A stretch of 14,088 bases of DNA from Baffinella frigidus (taxonomy: Eukaryota; Cryptophyceae; Cryptomonadales; Baffinellaceae), in contig MU646356.1 in the NCBI GenBank assembly GCA_026770585.1, positions 312,089 to 326,176 on the forward strand, given 5' to 3'. The notes under the pieces were generated by a model. That model was given only the letters and a program-made list of their open reading frames with translations. It searched no databases and was not told the origin of the DNA. Below, in pieces: positions 1 to 7,600 of the stretch; the first letter of the stretch is position 1, and each line of letters opens with the position of its first letter. Both the position numbers and the translations under genes were made by a program.

Positions 1-57
1 TGGTGGTGGTGGTGGTGGTGGTGGTTGGTGGTGGTGGTGGTTGGTGGGGGGGGTGGC
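1..57. repeat. TGG/TTGG microsatellite
   Basis: Tandem TGG triplets interrupted by TTGG, ending in a G run. It lies in intron 4 of the minus-strand gene, where it reads as CCA repeats. Confidence 0.9.
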
Positions 58-3008
58 ACGAGACACGCAGATCGCAGATCGATCTGCCAACTGTCCCACA
101 GGATGTTCATGGGGATCGATCCCCATGGAGGAAACACAGTTTTCAGGAGCCGCGAAGAGATGTGTTTCGCTGATGAGACATGGGGGTTACTGATTGCATG
201 CGAAGGGCTGGTCACGGGTGCATCAACGTTGGATAGAACGGGGGGATGAGCAGGGAATTGCCCTCAGAAGAGCGGGTCGCAGCTGCAGCAACGTTGGGGG
301 GAGAGATGAGATGTGTCTCGCTGATGAGACATGGGGGATTCCGGATGCCCTGGGAAGAGAGGGTCACGGGTGCAGGGTCACGGCTCTTGTCTCAGAAGAG
401 CTCGTCACGATGGCATGCGAAGGGCGTGTCACGGGTGCAGCAACGTTGGACAGAGCGAGGGGAGGAGCAGGGAAACAGTGATGCCCTCAGACGGAGCGGG
501 TCGTAGCTGCAGCCAGGTCAAGGCTCAAGGGCCTACTTAGGACATGCATCGAGCGTAATAAAGAATAGAAGACAAGTTGGGGAGAGCGTGGGGAGGATCA
601 AGACAAGTTGGGGAAAACAAGGGGAGGTTGGGGGGAGGGAGGGGAGAGTGACCGTCAGAGGTGAGGAGAATGAGGCCCGATGAGTCCTTGTCGAGACGCC
701 CAACCGTGAATACCCGTTCGGGGTAGCCCACCTGCACTCGCGAGAGCAAACGTGAGCGGAGGGTGAGCGCGGAGGCGACGGTACACCCTATCAGGTTATG
801 AGCCCTGACTGGACCTCGCAGGTGGTCCACTCCGCGAGAGCAAACGTGAGAGGATGGCATCCAGCATGCCCCGAGAGGCTGGAAACAGCCAGTCGTCTGT
901 TTCGTTCAGGGTTTAGTTCAGGGCCTAGGAAACGCTGAACCTTAACGCTGAACCGTCAAACTAAACCACGAACCCATCGATTTGCTTGCACGCTGCTGAA
1001 GCTCTTCCAGCTTAACTTGCGCGATCCCAAGGTGCCCAACCCTACTCTCTAAACCCTGAACCTTAAATCTCAAACCCTCAAGTGGAGCAAGCGCCGCGCC
1101 GATTGCGGATTCCTAGCTCTGCCTGCGTCTGGTATCCTCAAAATGCGGAGACCAGAAGTTCATTCCCCTGATCTTTGCTACACACCCGTCGACTTTTGTG
1201 TGAAAATGATCAGACAACCCGACTGAGGCAGAGCTAGGATTCGGTACTTGGTTCCACATTGTGTGTCGTCGGCAACGTATACGACGCCAAGATGACGTAT
1301 GCACGTGGTTGGGTTTAGGGTTTGTGGTTTAGGGTGTAGGGTTTAGGGATACGGGTTAAGGGTTTATGGTTCAGGGGTTGGGGTTGGGGTTTAGCGATTA
1401 GGGTTTAGCGATTAGGGATTAGGGTTTGGGGTTCAGGGGTTAGGGTTTAGGGATTAGGGTTTAGGGATTAGGGATTATGGATTAGGGATTAGGGTTTGGG
1501 GATTAGGTATTAGGGATCAGGGTTTGGTGTTTGGTGTTTCATGTTTCGTGTTTAGGGTGTCGGGTTTCATGTTTGGTGTTTCGGGTTTCGCGCCGCGTCG
1601 ATGACCTTATTGCGGTTGGGTTTAGGGTTTAGGGTTTAGGGTTTGGAGTGGTTGGGTTTAGGGTTTGGAGTTTAGGGTGTAGGGTTTAGGGATTAGGGTT
1701 GAGGGTTTAGGGTTCAGGGGTTGGGGTATAGGGATTAGGGTTCATAGATTAGGGATTAGGGTTTAGGGTTCAGGGGTTAGGGTTTAGGGATTAGGGTTTA
1801 GGGATCAGAGATTATGGATTAGGGATTAGGGTTTGGTGATTAGGTATTAGGGATCAGGGTTTCGGGTTTCGGGTTTCGTGTTTAGGGTTTAGGGTTTCTT
1901 GTTTCGGGTTTCGCACCGCGTCGATGATGTTATCGCGGATCGAGCGGTCGGTAGTGCACACCACCCCGACCGGCTTCCAGTACTTCAGGTACACAAACTG
2001 CTCCCCGGGCCTGCTCACACAATATCATGTATTTGTTAAGGGTGCATACGCCTACCGGCACATAAGATCACCAGACTCAGCGCCTCAGGGAGCCCCTGTC
2101 CCACCAGGGCTTGTCTGTCCACGTGCGTCTCAGACAGAGGAGGGGCTGCCATCGCGAAATTCGCGGGACTGCCATTGCGTGGGGACTGCCATTGCGAAAT
2201 CCTCGGAAATCACAACTATGTACACGGCGCAGCCACATTTCCTGGAGAGAAGAAGGGGGGGGGTTACCGTGCGTCCTCGTCCACGATCGCCAGCGTTTCC
2301 CACTGCACTGCCTTCCCGTCCAGCGAAACCTTGTCCCCCGGGAACACCCGCTGCGCACCGCAGTGAATGTCAGAAAATGAAAGTTCACTCCCCGATCATC
2401 GTTTGCAATTATTTGTGCTGCCCGTGTCCTGCGTGTCTGCAAAGCCAGGCGGCGCAGCTGCCTCCAACTTGCTCGTTCTGGACCATTCTGCAGCCAAGAC
2501 AGGAAGAACTGCACAGGATCGGAGCGCGGCGCACCTCCCCCATGTCGGCAACGCGCCCGTTGACGGTGACACGCCCATCCGCCACCAGGCGGTCTGACTC
2601 GCGACGCGACGCAAACTCCTTAAAGCACTTGTTCACCCGCACGCCACCCTCGGGATGTCCGCCTTCCCCGCCCGCCGTCGCGAACAGCCCTTGCCCAACC
2701 CGTCTGCAACTCCACCAGGGTCGAGCCTGCTCTGCTAGAGCCAGTGATCTCGCCAGACCCCCCCGTGAAAACGCAGTAGGGGGCAGAAACGCCGTGGGTT
2801 GCCTCGCTTGCACGGCCGTGTTGGCGCGCGAGCAGCATGCGCGAGGAGCGAGATGGGCAGGAATGCCGCGGGAGAGTGCTGGCGGAATGAAGGCGTCGGA
2901 TCCGCACATGAGCGGAAGTGCACCAGCGAGCACGGCGAGGAGCATACGACGCGTGGAGCGTCGGCAGGATCCCTCCCCATGCCTTGCAGAAGGCGGCCGC
3001 CCGTCCAT
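1..3008 (-). CDS. RsuA/RluB/RluF-family pseudouridine synthase, probably plastid-targeted; four exons, 3' end outside window
   Basis: Exons on the minus strand: 3008-2535, 2350-2268, 2010-1917 and 731-653, all GT-AG with matching phases, giving 243 residues plus one base. Residues 22-39 form a hydrophobic leader ending SDA|FIPP, which resembles the Ala-Phe cleavage motif of complex red plastids; a basic Ser/Arg-rich presequence follows. Residues ~123-175 are an S4 RNA-binding domain ([30 protein letters not shown], then [10 protein letters not shown]). Residues ~193-243 begin the catalytic domain: [15 protein letters not shown], and [11 protein letters not shown] with the family's catalytic Asp at 231. 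Known members isomerise a uridine in ribosomal RNA, and the RDNI and GRLDKDS stretches look most like RluF. About 110 catalytic-domain residues are missing and should lie left of base 1. Met1 (3008) or Met22 (2945) could start; Met22 gives a cleaner signal peptide. I infer modification of plastid rRNA. The family call is secure; the rRNA position is not. Confidence 0.88.
74..127. repeat. Two perfect palindromes around GATCGATC
   Basis: A 14-bp palindrome GCAGATCGATCTGC (74-87) and a 20-bp palindrome CATGGGGATCGATCCCCATG (108-127) lie 20 bp apart inside intron 4 of the minus gene. No function is evident. Confidence 0.6.
158..512. repeat. Interleaved imperfect direct repeats in minus-gene intron 4
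   Basis: One unit (GCATGCGAAGGGC, GTCACGGGTGCA, CAACGTTGGA, GAGCAGGGAA, AGCTGCAG) occurs at 196-288 and again at 413-512, offset about 217 bp. A second (GCTGATGAGACATGGGG) occurs near 168-184 and 319-335, offset about 151 bp. The short plus-strand open frames here differ only by these repeats and look non-coding. No remaining part of the pseudouridine synthase is recognisable in 1-652, apart from the 13-bp repeat GACAAGTTGGGGA at 571 and 602. Confidence 0.6.
653..731 (-). CDS. Pseudouridine synthase exon 4 (catalytic GRLD motif)
   Basis: 79 nt, entering in phase 0 after CGCGAGTGCAG and leaving in phase 1 at GAC G|GTCACT. It encodes [20 protein letters not shown] then ILLTSD. GRLD carries the nucleophilic Asp conserved across this pseudouridine synthase family. 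It is separated from exon 3 by a 1185-bp repeat-rich intron. The continuation is not recognisable in 1-652. Confidence 0.87.
739..850. repeat. Duplicated acceptor-side sequence of minus exon 4
   Basis: CGCGAGAGCAAACGTGAG occurs at 739-756 and again at 833-850. The first copy is the intron side of the exon 4 acceptor on the minus strand. The second copy lacks the AG-ending splice site. Confidence 0.7.
905..1085. repeat. Degenerate telomere-like patches, reverse orientation for this intron
   Basis: Scattered AACCCTGAACC and AAACCCTCAA-type heptamers read on the plus strand. This is opposite to the TTTAGGG orientation in the rest of minus intron 3. The patches are short and decayed. Confidence 0.6.
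1107..1244. mobile_element. MITE-like fold-back element in minus-gene intron 3
   Basis: TCCTAGCTCTGCCT (1111-1124) and AGGCAGAGCTAGGA (1226-1239) are perfect inverted repeats. Inside them CTGATC...TGTG.. arms also pair, so the whole stretch can fold into a long hairpin. It has no coding capacity. It may be a miniature inverted-repeat transposon; I see no clear target-site duplication. Confidence 0.55.
1309..1910. repeat. TTTAGGG-type telomere-like arrays, tandemly duplicated, in minus-gene intron 3
   Basis: Two arrays (about 1309-1587 and 1616-1907) of degenerate TTTAGGG, GATTAGG, GTTCAGG and GTGTAGG units show the same order of variants: TTTAGGGTGTAGGG, then a GTTCAGGGGTTGGGG motif, then GGGATTAGGG runs, then GGTTTCGGGTTTCG. 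Each ends in a copy of the exon 3 end. A unit of about 310 bp was therefore duplicated together with the exon-intron junction. In the sense of the minus gene the repeats read CCCTAAA. Confidence 0.9.
1588..1615 (-). pseudogene. Decayed copy of the 3' edge of minus exon 3
   Basis: On the plus strand CGCGTCGATGACCTTATTGCGG matches CGCGTCGATGATGTTATCGCGG at 1917-1938. On the minus strand the copy reads GTCATCGACGCG followed by GC where the true exon has GT, so the donor is lost. Confidence 0.75.
1917..2010 (-). CDS. Pseudouridine synthase exon 3 (start of catalytic domain)
   Basis: 94 nt, entering in phase 2 after GTGTGAGCAG and leaving in phase 0 at GACGCG|GTGCGA. It encodes [20 protein letters not shown], then IIDA: the Tyr-x-Lys-Pro-x-Gly strand and the RDNI segment that precede the catalytic motif in RluB/RluF proteins. 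Its 3' edge and donor region are duplicated at 1588-1615, where the donor GT has become GC. Confidence 0.87.
2145..2200. repeat. Three short direct repeats in minus-gene intron 2
   Basis: G/ACTGCCATT/CGCG recurs at 2145, 2168 and 2185, the first and third followed by AAAT. They are intronic and of no known function. Confidence 0.65.
2268..2350 (-). CDS. Pseudouridine synthase exon 2 (end of S4 domain)
   Basis: 83 nt, entering in phase 0 after GTGCGCAG and leaving in phase 2 at ACG|GTAACC. It encodes [20 protein letters not shown] and a short acidic tail, the second half of an S4 domain. It joins seamlessly to exon 1 (ADMGE|RVFPGD). It is too short to stand out as an open frame and was found by homology to the S4 pattern. 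Confidence 0.87.
2535..3008 (-). CDS. Pseudouridine synthase exon 1 (leader and first part of S4 domain)
   Basis: 158 codons, ending in phase 0 at GAG|GTGCGC. It encodes the signal peptide ([18 protein letters not shown]), a transit-peptide-like region, and most of the S4 domain up to VADMGE. An overlapping plus-strand open frame over this exon is a compositional shadow. The in-frame read-through past the donor leaves the S4 pattern at once, whereas splicing to exon 2 continues it. Confidence 0.88.
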
Positions 3009-3179
3009 TGACGAACGCGATCAGTCCTGGATGGCTTTCTAGGCCACTTTTGACGAGACGGCCACTTTCCGATCTTTCCGGCTGAGGGGGTGCGGTGAAG
3101 AATGCCTCTTTATCCTCCGTTGAGGCGCTGGTCCAGCAATTCTGACAGCGTAGGGGTGCTCCGATTACCCGCGATCAGG
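3009..3179. promoter_or_regulatory. Divergent promoter region between the two genes
   Basis: The start codons of the two oppositely oriented genes are only 171 bp apart (3008 minus and 3180 plus), or 234 bp if Met22 starts the minus gene. Promoters and 5' leaders of both must fit here or overlap the other transcript. I see no convincing TATA box. An octamer GCCACTTT occurs twice (near 3042 and 3061). Regulation is otherwise not readable. Confidence 0.5.
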
Positions 3180-3375
3180 ATGGCGGGCGGGCGAAAGTCG
3201 GCCGTGAAAGCATGCGTGGCTCTGATTGCCCTATTATCAATAGCCACATCGGGGGGGGGATTCAGCGTGGGAGCCCAGCCCAGCGCTGGAGACAAGGCGG
3301 TTCCTCCGCGGCACGGCATAGGGCGGAGGCTTCTCCGCAGGCTCCTCACCACCGACTGCGGTCCTGGGTATACAG
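3180..3375 (+). CDS. Cys-rich protein exon 1 (signal peptide)
   Basis: Residues 1-65, leaving in phase 1 at ACA G|GTGCCA. It holds the signal peptide, a basic segment (RRLLRRLLTT) and the first module start CGPGYTG. An upstream in-frame ATG at 3102 would add 26 residues before the leader. Confidence 0.85.
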
Positions 3376-4625
3376 GTGCCAAACGTCCTCATTCTCAGTC
3401 ACTCCTTCTCTCTGTCACTGCGTCTTCTCAGTCCCTCCTTCTTTCCGACCCTTCTTCTCTCATCCCCTCCTCCTCTCAATCCCTCCTTCACTCAGGCCAT
3501 CCTTCTTTCCGACCATCCTTCATTCAGTCCCTCCTTCTCTCAGTCACTCCTTCTCCTTCTCAGAAAACAAAAAAAAGGAGAGCACCGACCGCGAAATCTC
3601 TTGCAGGTCCCGGCGACTCAGACTGCACGCCATGCGAGGCTGGAGAGTACAAACCATCCTCAGGCTCCTCGGCCTGTCTGCCCTGCCCGCCGGGTAATTA
3701 CAGCTCGGTCGACTCCGCCGCGAGTTCCTGCGTCGTGTGCCCGACCGGGAGCACGAGTGACGCGGGCTCGCAGAACGCGACCGAGTGCACCTGCATGGAG
3801 GGGCATACTGGCGAGGATGGAGAGATCTGTTCGCAATGTACCATCGGAGAATACAAGGCGGTGAAATCCCAAACCCCAAACCCCAAACCCTACACCCCAA
3901 ACCCCAAACCCTAAACCCTAAACCCTAAACCCTGAACCCTAAACCCCAAACCCCAAACCCTAAAACATAAACCCTAAACCAGGAAAATGGGTCGGCACCG
4001 TGCGACGCGTGTCCTGATAATTCGGCGACGCAGGTAGAGCGCTGTGCAGAGATGTTGGCCACGGGAAATAATGGAAAAACGAGAAATTGGAGCCATTTTG
4101 TCAACTTGTGAGAAATTTAGTACCATGAATTTCTCAAAGGTGGACAGAATGGCTCCAATTTCCTCATATGCCCATTTTTCGGTGGCCAACTTCTCTGCAC
4201 AGCGCTCTACCGCATTCCACCCACTCAAGCTCAGCCCCCGTCCACAACGCTGCTCTTGTTTTTTAGCGCTGTCCGATCGTGACGGTATCGCCATAGGGCC
4301 CAGGCAATCTTTCGCCAACGTCGCCCTTGCTGCAAACACGCGGGTGCGAGTGATCAAACAACCCTCGTTCCCACAGGACGCCGGGGCCACAGCGATGAGC
4401 CAGTGCGATTGCATTGCTGGCTACTCCGGGCCGGGAGCCGACAACTGCACGGCGTGTCCGAGTGCCACGTACTCGGAGACGTCGGGCGCAGCGGCGTGCA
4501 CGCCTTGTCAAGGCAACTCATCGACGCCTGAGGAGGGGTCGAGCGCAGCGTCTGATTGCGTCTGCACCGCTACGTTCTACGGTGCGTTCCTCTCCGTAAC
4601 CTGTTTATGTTGCCCGGCAGCGACT

Positions 4626-4668
<43 letters not shown>

Positions 4669-7600
4669 CACTCACACACTCACTCGCACTGTCTCTCTCG
4701 CGTGCGAGCCCCTCCCCCCCCCCCCCTCCCATTGTGCCCTCTCTTCCAGCTCTCCAGCTCTCGCTAACCTGATTTCCCGAGCAGAGGTCGACGGCGAGTG
4801 TCCGCAATGCCCCATCGGGTCCTACTGTTCTGGAGGCGCCGCCATCACTGCGTGCCCGAGCGGCAGCACGTACACCCTAAACCCCAAACGCCAAACCCCG
4901 AACCCTAATCCCTTAACCCTAAACCCTCAAACCTAAAACCTAAACCCTCAACCCTGAACCCTGAACCCTACACCCTGAACCCTAAACCCAAGTCCTAGCC
5001 CCTAAACCCTACACAATAAACCCCCAACCCTAAACCCCCAACCCCAAACCCCCATCCCAAAACCTTAAACCTAAATCCTAGACCCTACACCCCAAACCCT
5101 CAACCCTCAACCCTCAGCCCTCAACCCGAAACCCCAAACCAGGTCTCCCGCCGGATCAGCGGCATCATCAGACTGCTTCTGCCCAGACGGATGGAAGGAC
5201 GATTCGGGAGTGCTGCAGGGATCCTGTGTGGAGTGCGGGGTGGGGACATGGTGCGCTGCCGGGGTGGAGACCCAATGTCCGGACTTCTCCACGTCGGAAG
5301 CCTTGAGTAACGAGGCGGCGGACTGCGTGTGTACCGCGGGCTACTTTGGGCCCGACGGCGGGACCTGCGCCGAATGCTCAGATAATTCGTTTTGCCTCGG
5401 GGGCACGGAGGCGACTCCGTGCGGTGCCAGCATGGCCTCGACTGACGGGAGCGCGGCCGTGGACTCGACCGCGTGCTCGTGTGTGGCGGGATTTTTCGGG
5501 ACGTACGATGGGGGAGGGTGCGGGACGTGCGAGGCGAACCATTTCTGCGAGGGTGGCGCTACCCAGACCGCGTGTCCGGACTTTTCCACGTCGTCTGCTT
5601 CTTCGGAAGCCATCGGTCCTAAACCCCAAGCCCTAACCCTTCACCCTTAACCCTAAACCCCAAACCCCAAACTCCAAACCCCAAACCCTAAACACTAAAC
5701 CTCAAACCCCAAACCCTAAACCCCACACCAGGCGACTGCGCATGCATCGGCGGATACAAGCGTGTCGACAATGCGTGCGAGCCGTGCGGGGAGGACACGT
5801 GGTGTGCTGCCGGGGTGGAGCATCAGTGTCCGACCGACTCCTCCTCTGAAGCCTTGAGTAACGAGGCGGGTGACTGCGTGTGTGACGCGGCATTCGTCGG
5901 CCCGAACGGCGGGACGTGCGCCGCGGTATTACCCTGACACCTAAATCCCAAAATACAAACCCTAAACCCTAAACCCAGCCCTCTCAACCCAACACCCTAC
6001 ACCTTAAACCCTACACCCTACACCTAAACCCTAACCCCTAACCCCTCACACCGAACCCCCAACCACTAACCGCTCAACCCTGAACCCTAAACCCAAACCC
6101 TCAACCCTTACGCCCTGCGCCCTAAACGCTAGACCCTCAACTTTAAACCCACACCCACACCCTACACCTTCAACCGTAACCCCTACCGCAGTGCCCGGCG
6201 AACTCCTACTGCACGGGGGGGGCAGCTGCGACGTCGTGTGGCACGCACGCGACGTCAGCCCTTGGGAGCGATCAGGCTTCAGACTGCGATTGTGTCTCGG
6301 GTTACTATGGGAGCAGCGGCGCGTGCACGGTTTGCGCAACCCGAAAACCGCAACCCGAAACCCGCAACCCTCAACCCTCAACCCTCGACCCTCAACCCTT
6401 GACCCTTGACCCTAAACCCTAAGCCCTAAGCCATGAACCGTAAACCGTGAACTGTCAACCGTAAACCGTAAACCGTTCACCCCAAATCCTACACCCTCAA
6501 CCCTCCTCTATAATCTCTAAAGCCTAAACCCCTCAACCCTCAACCCTGCACCCTAACACAGGTGTGCCCGGACAACACAGACGCTTCGGCAGGCAGCACC
6601 CTCGTCGGCGAATGCACGTGCGTCGCGGGATTCACCGCTGCAGGTCGAAACCATACACCCTACACCCTAAACCTGAACCAGGCTTCACCGCTGCAGGTAC
6701 ATATTCCGTTATGTTCCGTAAAGAAATGTCCGAGGCCACGCGGCCTGGTATCAATCCTCGATCGTTGATCCACCTGGTTCACGGTTCCGGGCTCCGGGTT
6801 CTGGTCTGTAGGATTCCGGGTCCAGGGTTCCGGGTTCCGGGTTTCGGAAGTTGACCATCGCTGAGCGCTCGTCTTACCCCCCGCAGGCGACGGCGTGGCG
6901 TGCAGCGCGTGCCTGGCGGGGTCGTACAAGGGCGCGACTGGGCCGATTGCGTGCACTCTCTGCGACGCGGGGAAGTTCTCAGGGGACGCTTCTGGCGCTA
7001 CGAGCGTGAATACCTGCCAGGTACGGGGGGGGAGAGAGAGAAGAGAGAAGAGAGAAGAGAGAGAGCGAGAGCGCGAGCGAAAAGAGAGAGCGATAGAGAG
7101 AGGACGCGAGCGATCGAGCGAGAAAGAGAGATAGAAAAGATAGAGAGAGAGCGAGAGCGAGAGATAGATATAGAGAGCGAGCGCGAGCGAGCGAGAGCAG
7201 GCCCGGATGCGTTGTTTCCCGCCACGCGATGCACCCTCTGCGTGCTGTCCCCAGTCTCTATCTGCGCTCTCTGACGCCTGGCCACTATCCTGCCGCCTGC
7301 CGCCTGACGCCTCCCCCACCCCGCGCAGACATGTGGGCAAGACCAGACGTCCGACCCAGGGGCGAGCGTGTGCGGGTGCGACTTGGGATACACAGGGGCG
7401 GATGGGGGGCCTTGCAGCCAATGTGGGGAGGGGACGTACAAGGGCACGATTGGGTCTGTGGAGTGCACGACCTGTGGCGACAACAGTTTTTCGAACGCGG
7501 TAACCCCGCCCTCCAATAACAGTTGCTGAGTAGCGGCAACTCCGCCTTCCAACAGTTTCCCAGACGCGAATAACGCGGCAACCCCACCCTGTTCCGCCTG

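Noticed and set aside
158-512. Further exons of the pseudouridine synthase in 1-652
   Set aside because: I scanned the minus strand for the conserved segments that follow the GRLD motif and found none. The candidate after CCCAG near 348 gives no family match.
1309-1910. A chromosome end or subtelomere
   Set aside because: Arrays are internal, degenerate, and bounded by exons with matched splice phases on both sides. They recur in many introns, so they are interstitial repeats.
1924-3042. 372-codon plus-strand open frame
   Set aside because: It lies antisense to exons 1-3 of the pseudouridine synthase, crosses its introns, and has no domain signal. It is a GC-rich shadow.
7500-7532. Read-through extension of exon 11 (VTPPSNNSC)
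   Set aside because: It ends at TGA after ten more codons, and splicing at GCG|GTAACC to exon 12 gives the consensus SNA|GSTASSDC.
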